Notes: generated from the sequence alone by a model not told the origin. A stretch of DNA of 32,248 nucleotides from Gemmatimonadota bacterium (GCA_028873825.1 JAPPNM010000172.1:1-32248); one strand, 5' to 3'. Positions 1 through 7,100 are shown, numbered from the stretch's first letter. Made by a program: numbers and translations.

Positions 1-16
1 CAGTCCGTGGATAAAG
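1..16 (+). repeat. IS terminal-repeat sequence at the window edge
   Basis: The first 16 bases are identical to bases 21434-21449, inside the left terminal inverted repeat of the deleted IS described at 21429-22366. The orientation is that of a left end, so the element interior would lie to the right. What follows is not the IS interior but a RiPP precursor gene on the opposite strand. This is either a scar or a rearranged IS end, or the contig broke at a repeat. Confidence 0.6.
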
Positions 17-59
17 CCGCCCGAGCACCGAGAGCGGCGAGGCGCCGGGCCGGCGGCCA

Positions 60-311
60 CTACCAGCAGCAGCAGAGCCCGGCCGAGATGGCTTCCATCT
101 GCTCTTCGGTGATGTGCGGGTCCGGCGGCAACGCGAGATGCACCGTCTGCATGTCGCTCTCATGGACCCGGATATCCATCGAATCGGGAATCGTAATGCC
201 CAGTTCGCCGCTGATCGCAGCCTTTGGATCTGCGAGAACCCGTTGCCTGAACTCAGCGTCCACGCTGGACTTCTCAACGATTCGCGCAAGCATTTCATCG
301 CCGCTTCTCAT
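60..311 (-). CDS. NHLP-type RiPP precursor peptide
   Basis: The 83-residue product matches the nitrile-hydratase-like leader peptide (NHLP) family of RiPP precursors. It has an N-terminal helix of the type EMLARIVEKSSVDAEFRQRV, then LADPKAAISGELGITIPDSM, then a strand with the pattern I-R-V-H-E, then HLALPPDP and an ITEEQMEAISAG helix. The putative core is very short and ends Gly-Leu-Cys-Cys-Cys-Trp, so three adjacent cysteines could be modified or crosslinked. I chose ATG at 311 because GGAG lies 7 nt upstream and the family starts there; an in-frame ATG at 380 overlaps the promoter and is unlikely. In this family the leader is recognised by maturases and removed by a C39-type peptidase-ABC transporter after a Gly motif. 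No maturase or exporter gene lies in this window, and the sequence to the left is missing. Confidence 0.8.
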   Translation of the reverse strand: MRSGDEMLARIVEKSSVDAEFRQRVLADPKAAISGELGITIPDSMDIRVHESDMQTVHLALPPDPHITEEQMEAISAGLCCCW

Positions 312-356
312 GGCAATTCTCCGTTGTTGTGGGGTACGAACCAAATCACTGGTTCC

Positions 357-385
357 ATAGTCGCGATTCGGAGGGGCCATGTCAA
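357..385 (-). promoter_or_regulatory. candidate sigma70-type promoter for the RiPP precursor
   Basis: On the minus strand a perfect TTGACA (complement of 380-385) is followed after 17 nt by GACTAT (complement of 357-362). The -10 box is a weak match but the -35 box and the spacing are ideal. The predicted start of transcription lies about 40 nt before the ATG at 311. Confidence 0.4.
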
Positions 386-446
386 GGTAGCCGGGCCGGC
401 CGGGGACCTGCGAAGCGATCCGGCTCGGCGGTCGGCCGAGCGGACC

Positions 447-1025
447 CTACATGCGCCTGCAGGTTTCCAACGCCCGCGCCAGCGACCACCGTTCGGTCTC
501 CGGAGGGGGCCAGGCCCCCGCGCGATGGGCGCGCATAAGGGTCCTCGCCTCGGCCCTGGCGCGACCGGCCGTCCCTTGCTCGAGTCGCCCGCCGCGCTCC
601 GCCCGGGCGAGCTCGTCCTCGTCCAGGAGCCGCACCGGGCCCCACCGGGGCACCCACACGTCAAGGCAGAGATCCGTCGTGGCCCAGGAGCGCTCGTCGA
701 CGAATTCGACGGGAGTGAGGATATTGGCGTAGAGCCCGGTCAACGCGCCGTTGGTGCGGTGAAAGAGACCGATGTCGTGCCACTTGCCCGGATAGGTGAA
801 CCAGATCACCGGCGAACCGGGTTCGAGGATGGTCATGCCGTCGGCCACGAGGGGCTCGCTTATGGGCGTTCGCGGCTGCAAGGTGACGACCGCCTCCGGA
901 CGGCTCTCCAGCACCAGCAGACGGTAGACCTCCGCGGGCGCGCCGACTCTCCCGTAGCGGATGTCCACTGTCGCGCCCGGCCGGGGAACCGCGGCGGCGG
1001 CGGCGGATGCGGTCCGGTTCAACAT
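447..1025 (-). CDS. DUF402 domain protein
   Basis: The 192-residue product carries a DUF402 (FAU-1/Ntdp-like) domain. Visible features are I-W-F-T-Y-P-G-K-W-H-D-I-G-L-F in mid-protein and Y-A-N-I-L-T-P-V-E-F followed by D-L-C-L-D-V-W-V, the family's strand pattern with conserved Asp residues. Characterised relatives hydrolyse nucleoside tri- or diphosphates or bind RNA, so a phosphatase role is plausible but not shown. The start overlaps the end of the upstream XdhC-domain gene by 7 nt (ATGTTGA), so translation is probably coupled. Arg/Glu-rich residues follow the domain at the C-terminus. Confidence 0.75.
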   Translation of the reverse strand: MLNRTASAAAAAVPRPGATVDIRYGRVGAPAEVYRLLVLESRPEAVVTLQPRTPISEPLVADGMTILEPGSPVIWFTYPGKWHDIGLFHRTNGALTGLYANILTPVEFVDERSWATTDLCLDVWVPRWGPVRLLDEDELARAERGGRLEQGTAGRARAEARTLMRAHRAGAWPPPETERWSLARALETCRRM

Positions 1026-1351
1026 GGCTCGGGAAACCGCTCCGGGTTGGCGCGTTCGACGAAGACGTCCATGACGCCCCCGCACACCGCCGGGCTCCAC
1101 GAAGTGAGGTCGTCGGTCAGGTCGACGCGAACCGTTCTCGGACCTCCGTCCGCGAAGAGCTTCAGAGCGGCCTCGATCACCTCCCCCTCCGCGCACCCCC
1201 CGCCGACGGTCCCGGCGATGACGCCTCGTTCGCCCACGAGCATCCTCGCGCCCGTCTTGCGCGGGGTGGACCCTCTCGCGGCCACGATCGTGGCGAGCAC
1301 GGCGGGTTCTTCCAGTCCCGCCAGCAGCGCCAGCAGCTCCTTCTCGTCCAT
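1019..1351 (-). CDS. XdhC/CoxI-family protein, N-terminal domain only
   Basis: This 110-residue protein consists of the XdhC/CoxI N-terminal domain alone. The motif A-T-I-V-A-A-R-G-S-T-P-R-K-T-G-A-R-M is followed by GTVGGGCAEGEVI and a conserved C-G-G near the C-terminus. In the family this domain helps insert or sulfurate the molybdenum cofactor of xanthine dehydrogenase or CO dehydrogenase. The ATG lies 20 nt after the upstream Rossmann-domain XdhC gene stops, so the two genes together make the two halves of a classical XdhC. The downstream DUF402 gene overlaps its stop. No molybdenum hydroxylase subunit is in the window. Confidence 0.85.
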   Translation of the reverse strand: MDEKELLALLAGLEEPAVLATIVAARGSTPRKTGARMLVGERGVIAGTVGGGCAEGEVIEAALKLFADGGPRTVRVDLTDDLTSWSPAVCGGVMDVFVERANPERFPEPC

Positions 1352-1371
1352 CTCCGATTCTCTCCTGCCCC

Positions 1372-2238
1372 CTATTCGTCCGAGGATCGCGAAGGCGCAG
1401 CGCCGGCCGGGTTCCGTCCTCCGAAGAAGCGCTCGACCACGCGCTCCTTCTCCACCAGCGGCACGCCCGTTCCCCCGGCGCGAAGCATGATGATCTCCGC
1501 GGCCACCGCCACCGCGATCTCCGCCGGCGTCCGTCCCCCCAGATCCAGGCCGACGGGCGCCCGCACGCGGCCCATATCCTCGGGTGCGAAACCCTCGCGC
1601 AGGAGCTGCTCGTGCGTGGCGCGAACCCGCCTCCGGCTTCCGATCATGCCTATATAGTGTGGCCGCGAGGCCATCCGCAAGAGACGAACCAGGCATTCGT
1701 AGTCGAAGCTGTGGCCGCGCGTGACCAGGACCACGTGATCGCGGGGCGCCAGCGGGGTGTCCGCGAAGGGGTCGCGGAAGTCGATGACCCGCACGGCGGA
1801 CGCCGCGGGGAACCGGTCGCGGTTCGCGAAGGCCGGACGGTCGTCCAGCACTTCGACGCGCAGTGCGAGCATGTCGCCCAGGCGGCTCAGCGGGACGGCT
1901 ATGTGCCCCGCGCCGACGATCACCATCCCGGCGGGGGGGCCGTGCAGCTCGATGTAGACCGTGGCGGTTCCCGGCCTGTCTCCGTCCCGGTAGTCGAAAT
2001 CGCGACTCAGGGCGCCGCGCGACTCCCGCGGGGGAAAGAGCGCCGGCAGCGCCGCGGCCACCTCCCCGTCGAGGGACGGGCTTCCGAGCGTGCCCCCGTG
2101 TCGCCCGCGGGAGAGCCACCGCCGCCGCCCGATCAGCGAAGGGTCGGGCGAGGCCGTGACGACCGCCGCGTATATGCGCTCGCCCCTCTCCGTCGCCGCG
2201 ATCACCCGGGCGGCCACCTGCGCGGGCGAAGGGTTCAT
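1372..2238 (-). CDS. XdhC family protein with Rossmann domain
   Basis: The 288-residue product has a degenerate XdhC N-terminal region (residues about 1-110, with R-G-R-H-G-G-T-L-G-S). A C-terminal Rossmann domain follows, with the nucleotide-binding motif V-I-V-G-A-G-H-I-A, an acidic strand end V-L-D-D-R-P, V-L-V-T-R-G-H in mid-domain and I-G-M-I-G-S-R-R-R, all typical of XdhC_C. The likely role is maturation of the Mo cofactor for a xanthine dehydrogenase/CoxL-type enzyme. ATG at 2238 is preceded by a G-rich stretch (GGGGGGAC) at a usable distance; an earlier in-frame ATG at 2310 adds low-complexity sequence and was rejected. It is first in the operon with the XdhC N-domain protein and DUF402. 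Confidence 0.85.
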   Translation of the reverse strand: MNPSPAQVAARVIAATERGERIYAAVVTASPDPSLIGRRRWLSRGRHGGTLGSPSLDGEVAAALPALFPPRESRGALSRDFDYRDGDRPGTATVYIELHGPPAGMVIVGAGHIAVPLSRLGDMLALRVEVLDDRPAFANRDRFPAASAVRVIDFRDPFADTPLAPRDHVVLVTRGHSFDYECLVRLLRMASRPHYIGMIGSRRRVRATHEQLLREGFAPEDMGRVRAPVGLDLGGRTPAEIAVAVAAEIIMLRAGGTGVPLVEKERVVERFFGGRNPAGAAPSRSSDE

Positions 2239-2441
2239 GCGGCCGTCCCCCCCGGCGGCCCGCGGAAAGGACGCTCCCGGCGTCCGGGCGGCGACACGTC
2301 CGGACCGCATCGCTGCGCGGACCCGGTCACGATGTAAACTCCGGTGGGAACTGCGTACGAAAGTAGCCGGATCCCGGGAGGGATCGGAAGCGCTCCGGGG
2401 GGCAGGCTCGAAGCTGTTCCTCGAAGCCTGATTCCGCTACC
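2239..2441. other. divergent intergenic region
   Basis: About 200 bases separate the minus-strand xdhC operon from the plus-strand small gene. I see no convincing -35/-10 pair on either strand. Confidence 0.4.
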
Positions 2442-2744
2442 ATGGAACGCATGTCCGCCGACACCACGCTCGATCCGGGTATCCGGCCATATGTCGAGGC
2501 GCTGAGGAAGCATGGCGTCGAAACTATCGAGTCATGCCAGGGCGGTCCGGGACACTCCCGTGCGGGACCGTACATCTCCTTTCGCGGCCCTCCCGGCGAG
2601 GGGCTGCGGGTCGCCGGCATCGCGCAGAACCGGGGGTGGCCGATCTCGCGGACAATCAAGGAGTGGGCCTTCTTCGCCGACGACATCACGGCACCCGTAT
2701 GGGTGCTCGAGTTCAGGCATCCCCTTCCTCCGGCGACCACCTGA
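2442..2744 (+). CDS. hypothetical protein, ESCQGG motif family
   Basis: This 100-residue soluble protein is not tied to a function. The central segment V-E-T-I-E-S-C-Q-G-G-P-G-H-S resembles a small family of bacterial and phage-borne hypothetical proteins with an E-S-C-Q-G-G-x-G-H core. The conserved Cys and His could bind metal or be catalytic. It starts at ATG 2442 or at ATG 2451, three codons later; neither has a strong Shine-Dalgarno. It stands alone on the plus strand between two minus-strand operons. Confidence 0.6.
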   Translation: MERMSADTTLDPGIRPYVEALRKHGVETIESCQGGPGHSRAGPYISFRGPPGEGLRVAGIAQNRGWPISRTIKEWAFFADDITAPVWVLEFRHPLPPATT

Positions 2745-3089
2745 TAGCCGATTCGGCCTGCTCGAGGGAATGTGGAAACGCTGTGGAGAGCCGGGTACGC
2801 TTTACCCCGCCGAAGCGCAACGGCCTCCCCGTCGCAGGCCAGAGAGGCCGGGACCGCTCCGAAGCGGCGGAAAGCCGGGCGGTTTCCAGTCGAGCGGCCG
2901 CCAGCTATCTTCCCGGCTTCCCGAGAAAAAGGACGGGTGACGCCCCCAGCGTTCACATAGGGGGCGCCACCCTGCTGCTCACGTCCGGACTTGAGACCCA
3001 CGTGACCGGGTTCGACTCCCGGCGGCTCTAATCCCATGAGCGTACATGGTAGGCAACACCTCGCCGAAGCGCAACGGGCCGTCGAGTCG
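2745..3089. other. intergenic region with a 16-bp direct repeat
   Basis: No convincing gene lies between the ESCQGG gene and the lipoprotein that ends at 3090. A 16-bp sequence (cgccgaagcgcaacgg) is repeated exactly at 2808-2823 and 3062-3077. Between the copies is the tRNA-like 3' end described separately. The repeat could be a scar of an insertion. Confidence 0.5.
3006..3030 (+). other. tRNA-like 3' end (T-arm plus acceptor strand)
   Basis: A perfect T-arm is present: stem ccggg/cccgg with a 7-base loop ttcgact (3006-3022). A 7-base acceptor strand cggctct and a discriminator A follow. No cloverleaf can be built from the 70-90 bases just upstream, and no CCA is encoded. A perfect complement of the acceptor strand (agagccg) occurs at 2785-2791, far too distant for a normal tRNA. 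It may be a tRNA remnant, an integration scar, an interrupted tRNA or chance. Confidence 0.3.
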
Positions 3090-3653
3090 CTAGTCCAAGA
3101 CGATGCGGATGACCTCTGCGGCGGCGATCTCGACTTCGTGCCCGCAGAGCTTCCCCTTGAAGGCCCCCTCGAGCACCGGGATGTCCCGGGTGAGCTTCTC
3201 CTCGGCCGCGAGGGTCAAGTCGATGTCGCACGTCCCTTCGTCCTCGCCCTTTCGCCACTTGAGCAATCCCTTGGCGCCACCGTCCATCGTCGCGTCTCCG
3301 ATGTTGCCTACGAACGTCGTGTTCGTGGCGTAGGTCACCGCCGGATCGCCGTCGAGGACGAGGCCGTTCGCGCCGCAGCCCTCCGGGACGAGGACCTGTT
3401 GCAACCGGATCGTCGACGTGTCGCCCTTCTCGTCGATCGAGCCCGTCCCCGTCACCGTCACCGTTCCGCCGTCCGGGCAGCCGTACACATTCTTGTCGGC
3501 CGATTCGGAGACCGGATCGCCTTGCGGCGTCTTGGCCAGCGAGACGAACAGGCTCTTCGCCTCCGCCTCGGTCAGTGTCACCGGGCCGTCTTCGCACGCC
3601 GCGAGTCCGAGAACCGCGACTGCAGCCAGCAGCACACCGCTCATGCCTTTCAT
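3090..3653 (-). CDS. four-cysteine lipoprotein, locus A member 3
   Basis: The 187-residue precursor begins with a lipoprotein signal peptide (hydrophobic run then L-A-A-C at about residue 20), so it should be anchored in an outer or inner membrane leaflet. The rest aligns with the two lipoproteins upstream: Cys in Y-G-C-P-D-G-G, a G-D-T strand, Cys in E-G-C-G, then L-V-L-D-G-D-P, L-K-W-R-K, G-T-C-D-I-D-L and a late K-L-C-G-H. The four conserved Cys could form two disulfides in the periplasm. ATG at 3653 has AAGGAG 7 nt upstream, inside the preceding small gene, whose stop is one base away. The function is unknown; it is last in the metalloprotease operon. Confidence 0.85.
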   Translation of the reverse strand: MKGMSGVLLAAVAVLGLAACEDGPVTLTEAEAKSLFVSLAKTPQGDPVSESADKNVYGCPDGGTVTVTGTGSIDEKGDTSTIRLQQVLVPEGCGANGLVLDGDPAVTYATNTTFVGNIGDATMDGGAKGLLKWRKGEDEGTCDIDLTLAAEEKLTRDIPVLEGAFKGKLCGHEVEIAAAEVIRIVLD

Positions 3654-3654
3654 G

Positions 3655-3846
3655 TCATCTCTCCTTTGCGATCTCCCGAACGTCCTTCCGGTGTTGGACG
3701 AGGTCCATCTCCTCGAACCGGCGGTCCATCTTCTCCTCCATCTCGCCGAGCAACCGGACCATCGTGTCCTGGAGCGGCTCCAGGGTACCGGCGATCACCT
3801 CCCGGAACCCCTCCGCCAGCTTCGCTACTCCGTTCGTCTCCGACAT
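3655..3846 (-). CDS. small charged helical protein
   Basis: This 63-residue protein has no signal peptide. From residue 20 onward it is an almost continuous amphipathic, Glu/Arg/Met-rich helix (G-E-M-E-E-K-M-D-R-R-F-E-E-M-D) likely to form a coiled coil. The ATG at 3846 has GGGGAG about 9 nt upstream. It is embedded in the lipoprotein operon, 14 nt after one lipoprotein stop and 1 nt before the next start, so it is co-translated with secreted partners although it looks cytoplasmic. I do not recognise a family. Confidence 0.7.
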   Translation of the reverse strand: MSETNGVAKLAEGFREVIAGTLEPLQDTMVRLLGEMEEKMDRRFEEMDLVQHRKDVREIAKER

Positions 3847-3860
3847 GCCTCTCTCCCCTG

Positions 3861-4451
3861 CTAGAACTCGGAGAAGTGGATAGCCACGTCGAACCCGCAA
3901 AGCCGTCCCTCCAGGGCTCCGTCTATCTCGCCCGTGTCCCTGGTATCCACCGGCGCATCTTCCACGGCCAGATCCACCTCGCACGTTCCCGAGCTGCCGT
4001 CGTTCTTCCTCCACGTCAGAGATCCCGCCGCCTCCATGTCCACCTCGCCCTCCTCGAGGAAGCCGCGGTACCAGAACTCCGACTCGAAGACGACGGAGGG
4101 GTCTCCCGTTAGAACGAGGGTGTCGCCGAACGACCGGAGCTCGCAACGGTCCGGCTCAATGATCCACCGGGTGAACGATGTCACCGTATCTCCGCTCTCC
4201 TGAACCTTCTCGGTGACGATTATCCGGGCACCCCCGCCGAGCGAGCACCTTATCATGTTCACGCCCTCCTCGACCCATGCCGTCAGATGCACTATCTCAC
4301 GCAGGATCGCGGCGGCCTGGCCCCGGGTGAGAGGCTCCTCTGTCTTCACCGGCGAATCGCAGGCCGGGAGGAGGGGAAGGACGGCGACGAGGGCCGCGGC
4401 TCGTCGCATCTTCCGGAAGCACTTCCGCTTCGGCTTCGTCTTCTCGCTCAT
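3861..4451 (-). CDS. four-cysteine lipoprotein, locus A member 2
   Basis: The precursor of 196 residues has a basic N-region (K-T-K-P-K-R-K), a hydrophobic core and a lipobox ending L-P-A-C. The mature part is a near copy of the next lipoprotein upstream, sharing the blocks IEPDRCELRSFGDTLVLTGD, M-E-A-A-G-S-L-T-W-R-K-N-D-G-S-S-G-T-C-E and E-G-R-L-C-G. ATG 4451 was chosen because a G-rich tract lies just upstream. The ATG at 4466 lacks a ribosome site, and an ATG at 4409 (M-R-R-A-A-A-L) would give the same signal peptide as the paralogue. It lies 40 nt downstream of that paralogue, so it is a clear tandem duplicate. The function is unknown. Confidence 0.8.
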   Translation of the reverse strand: MSEKTKPKRKCFRKMRRAAALVAVLPLLPACDSPVKTEEPLTRGQAAAILREIVHLTAWVEEGVNMIRCSLGGGARIIVTEKVQESGDTVTSFTRWIIEPDRCELRSFGDTLVLTGDPSVVFESEFWYRGFLEEGEVDMEAAGSLTWRKNDGSSGTCEVDLAVEDAPVDTRDTGEIDGALEGRLCGFDVAIHFSEF

Positions 4452-4491
4452 TTCAGACCCCCGCATGGTTCCGAAGGGCTGGACAGCCCCC

Positions 4492-5046
4492 TCATATCTC
4501 GGAGTAATGGATTGCCGCCTCGTGCCCGCAGAGGCGGCCTTCCAGAACTCCGTCTATTTCGCCCGTGTCATCGAGATCCGCCTCCGCACCCTCCATGGCC
4601 ACATCCATCTCGCACGTTCCCGAGCTGCCGTCGTTCTTCCTCCACGTCAGAGATCCCGCCGCTTCCATGTCCACAGCGGCTTCCTCGTGGGGGTCGCTGT
4701 ACCGGAACTCCAACTCGAAGACGACGGAGGGGTCTCCCGTTAGAACGAGGGTGTCGCCGAACGACCGGAGCTCGCAACGGTCCGGCTCAATGATCCACCG
4801 GGCGAACACCGTCACCGTATCGAAGCTCTCCCGGAACTCCTCGGTGGCGGTTATCCGGGCACCCCCGCCGAGCGAGCACCTTATCATGTCCGTGCCGTTT
4901 CCGGACCATGCCGTCATCCACACTATCTCACGCAGGATCGCGACGGCCTGGTCCAGAGCGAGGGACTCCTCGTTTTCCGCCGGCGAATCGCAGGCCGGGA
5001 GGAGGGGGAGAAGGAGGAGGAGGGTCGCGGCTCGTCGCATCTTCAT
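4492..5046 (-). CDS. four-cysteine lipoprotein, locus A member 1
   Basis: The 184-residue precursor has the signal M-K-M-R-R-A-A-T-L followed by a leucine run and lipobox L-P-A-C. Four conserved Cys occur in the order I-R-C-S-L-G-G, D-R-C-E-L, G-T-C-E-M-D and R-L-C-G-H. Long blocks are identical to the downstream paralogue, so the duplication is recent. GGAAAGGAAG upstream of ATG 5046 is a good ribosome site and overlaps the stop region of the protease gene, only 5 nt away. Its position directly behind the protease suggests a partner, substrate or inhibitor role; that is inference. Confidence 0.85.
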   Translation of the reverse strand: MKMRRAATLLLLLPLLPACDSPAENEESLALDQAVAILREIVWMTAWSGNGTDMIRCSLGGGARITATEEFRESFDTVTVFARWIIEPDRCELRSFGDTLVLTGDPSVVFELEFRYSDPHEEAAVDMEAAGSLTWRKNDGSSGTCEMDVAMEGAEADLDDTGEIDGVLEGRLCGHEAAIHYSEI

Positions 5047-5051
5047 GGGGA

Positions 5052-6773
5052 CTACTTCCTTTCCAGGTTCTGGAGCCAGGTGGACCGGATCTCGTCGGCG
5101 TCCCAGTCCGAAGGCTCTGTGGCCTTCTCGCGAACATAGCGCGGCGGGTTGATGCCCGGAAAGATCCTCCGGTGGAGAGTCGCGTCGACCCGGCCCTCCA
5201 GGCACCACACGAAGTCCGACACGTCGTTTCGCTTCTTCCAGCTCGATACATTCACCTCGCAGGTCTTGAACACGGGGAAGATGTAGCGGGAGGTGAGATC
5301 CGTCTGGTCGTTGTTCTCGTTGTTCAGGTCTATCAGATCCAGGAACGTGGCGGCGACGTGCCCCTCTATCTTCCCCTTCACTCCCCGAGACGTTCTGAAG
5401 TTCTCGAAGTAGGTCTCCCACGCCTCGGACTCCGACCCGACGACTCCCCCGTAGTCGGCCACCCCCTCTTGAAAGGCGCAGGTGTAGGACGACTCCCTCG
5501 ATATGTAGTGCGGGTTGCAGTTGGTCGTCTTCCAGAGCCCGCCCATCGACCTGTTGTGCAGGGCGTGCGTGTACTCGTGGCCCGCCACCCAGTGGTTGTC
5601 GTAGTCGTACCGTCCGAACTCGATCTTGTCCCACCACCCCCAAAAGCGGTAGCGGTACCGGGCGCCCTTCCGGCGCCAGTTGACGCTCCAGCCGATCCGG
5701 CCCCTCGTGTAGCCGGTGTGGCTGATGAGGTTGATGGCCGATACGTCGAGGTGGCGCCACGGCATGTATTTCGACCGCGTTCCCCAGACCATGATCGTGT
5801 CTCCGCAGTCGCGGTTGGTGGCGTACCAGTGGTGGATGAAATGGCCGGGCGCCTTCTCCACGAAGTCGGTGTCGGGCAGGTGCCCCTTCCCCGCCCGGTA
5901 GTAGCGGTCGCCCGGGCAGGGGAAGGACACGATTCCGTCCTCCGGGACCGTGCGCTCGATCTTCTTCTTCTTGCGGCTGCTCCCGTACTCGTAGAGGTAG
6001 CTCCAGATCCTGGCATTCGTCGCCGGTTGGAACCACTTGCTCCATCCGTGGAAGTAGACCACGTTCACGTAGACGTCGTTGTGGGTCGCGGTTGTCCCGG
6101 CCCCGTCCCGGCTGTCGTCCGTGTTGACGGGTACTGCGGTGACGAAGGGCCCGGGCTGCGGAAAGGCTCCCTCGGGAAAGACCGTCTCGTCGAAGAAGTC
6201 CGTAAGCTGTCCGTTCTCGTTGGCAACGAGCATCCACGCCTGGCCGTGCACGTTGTCGATCATGAACGGCTCCGTGTCCTCCTCGGAGCCCTGAAGCTCG
6301 GCGCTCAGAGCGGCCAGATAGTAGCCGCCCTCCGCCATGGCCGGAACCGTGACCGTCTCCTCCCACACGTCCCCCTCCGACATCGCGGAAAGGTCGAACC
6401 GGGCCACCTCCGGGAGGGGCGTGTCCGGGGAGTAGTACGGCCGGTTGCCGACCCCCGCGCTGTCCATCGCCGCCTTCGTCGGAAGGGTGACGACCACCGT
6501 CCCTCCGGAGACATCCGCGTTCGCCTCCCCCCGGATTGTCAGGGAAACGGCGGACCCGGGAGTCAGGTCGTCGGCGGTGAACGTGAACGAGATCCGGTGC
6601 TGCGTGTTCTCCTCCAGGTTTACGGTGTCGGTCTCCGCAGAGGCCCGGTCCCAGGGGTTCCCCTCCTCCGCCGGGGAGACGGCGGACGCGCTGTCGTCGG
6701 GGGGACGGAACAGCGGGGACTCCAGGCAGGCGGCGAAGAGGGCGCAGGCCAGTACTGCGAATAGCTTCCTCAT
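5052..6773 (-). CDS. putative zinc-metalloprotease lipoprotein, locus A
   Basis: The 573-residue precursor has a lipoprotein signal (F-A-A-C at residues 13-16). An N-terminal part (about 45-245) of beta-rich repeats follows, with two halves resembling small Ig-like or CARDB-type domains. The C-terminal part carries H-E-Y-T-H at residues 399-403, the HExxH zinc motif, and F-Q-E-G-V-A-D-Y-G-G about 33 residues later, whose Glu436 fits the third zinc ligand of gluzincin peptidases. Several Cys (286, 323, 419, 432) may form disulfides. I cannot assign a MEROPS family. AAGGAGG sits 8 nt before ATG 6773. It heads an operon with three small lipoproteins and is a distant paralogue of the protease at 26.3-28.0 kb, sharing the signal, N-G-Q-L-T, P-W-R and F-K-T-C-E-V blocks and the C-terminal D-x-x-x-I-R-S-T-W-L end. 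Confidence 0.85.
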   Translation of the reverse strand: MRKLFAVLACALFAACLESPLFRPPDDSASAVSPAEEGNPWDRASAETDTVNLEENTQHRISFTFTADDLTPGSAVSLTIRGEANADVSGGTVVVTLPTKAAMDSAGVGNRPYYSPDTPLPEVARFDLSAMSEGDVWEETVTVPAMAEGGYYLAALSAELQGSEEDTEPFMIDNVHGQAWMLVANENGQLTDFFDETVFPEGAFPQPGPFVTAVPVNTDDSRDGAGTTATHNDVYVNVVYFHGWSKWFQPATNARIWSYLYEYGSSRKKKKIERTVPEDGIVSFPCPGDRYYRAGKGHLPDTDFVEKAPGHFIHHWYATNRDCGDTIMVWGTRSKYMPWRHLDVSAINLISHTGYTRGRIGWSVNWRRKGARYRYRFWGWWDKIEFGRYDYDNHWVAGHEYTHALHNRSMGGLWKTTNCNPHYISRESSYTCAFQEGVADYGGVVGSESEAWETYFENFRTSRGVKGKIEGHVAATFLDLIDLNNENNDQTDLTSRYIFPVFKTCEVNVSSWKKRNDVSDFVWCLEGRVDATLHRRIFPGINPPRYVREKATEPSDWDADEIRSTWLQNLERK

Positions 6774-6889
6774 ACGAGGTTCCTCCTTGTTTCGGGGGAG
6801 CGACCCCCGGAGCCGGTTGCGGGGGAGGGGGCGACCCTCCCCTCCTCTCTGAAATCCTCACTGGGGCCGAATCCCCAGATGGCCGATAA

Positions 6890-7015
6890 TCAGGTCCAGC
6901 TTCTCCTCCACCCCGTCCATCCCGGAGCGGACGGCTCCTCGGTGCAGGCGGTGGCCGCCAGAATCGCAAGAGCAGCAGTGAAGGCGACCGCTGGCCACAC
7001 GGTGTCTACTAGCAT
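6890..7015 (-). CDS. tiny lipoprotein-like ORF, possibly frameshifted
   Basis: The 41-residue ORF starts at ATG 7015 with AAGGA 9 nt upstream. It has a plausible signal peptide: hydrophobic Ala/Leu run ending L-A-A-T-A-C at residue 24. The remaining residues (after T-E-E-P-S-A-P-G-W) look out of frame. In another frame the same DNA encodes M-D-G-V-E-E-K-L-D-L-I-I-G-H-L-G-I-R-P-Q (6858-6920), which has a more protein-like, amphipathic composition. A single frameshift would fuse the two into a lipoprotein of about 52 residues. It lies about 85 nt upstream of the metalloprotease and would be first in that operon. Confidence 0.4.
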   Translation of the reverse strand: MLVDTVWPAVAFTAALAILAATACTEEPSAPGWTGWRRSWT

Positions 7016-7100
7016 TCCGTTCCGTCCTTGGGATAACGGTGTGGAAATGCACCCGACCTATCCGGGACACGTAGAGGTGAGGCGATAACACACTTCACTC

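Noticed and set aside
114..1490. Long plus-strand open frame of about 458 codons
   Set aside because: It is antisense to the RiPP, DUF402 and XdhC genes, has an Arg/Pro/Gly-rich composition and no motifs; it is a GC-driven shadow.
2750..3035. tmRNA gene
   Set aside because: The T-arm fits, but there is no 5' tRNA-like half with the usual tmRNA start sequence and no tag-peptide frame ending in Ala-Ala.
4908..6764. Plus-strand open frame of 618 codons opposite the metalloprotease
   Set aside because: Its Val/Arg/Pro-rich composition mirrors the minus-strand codons. The minus frame has a signal peptide, ribosome site and HExxH.
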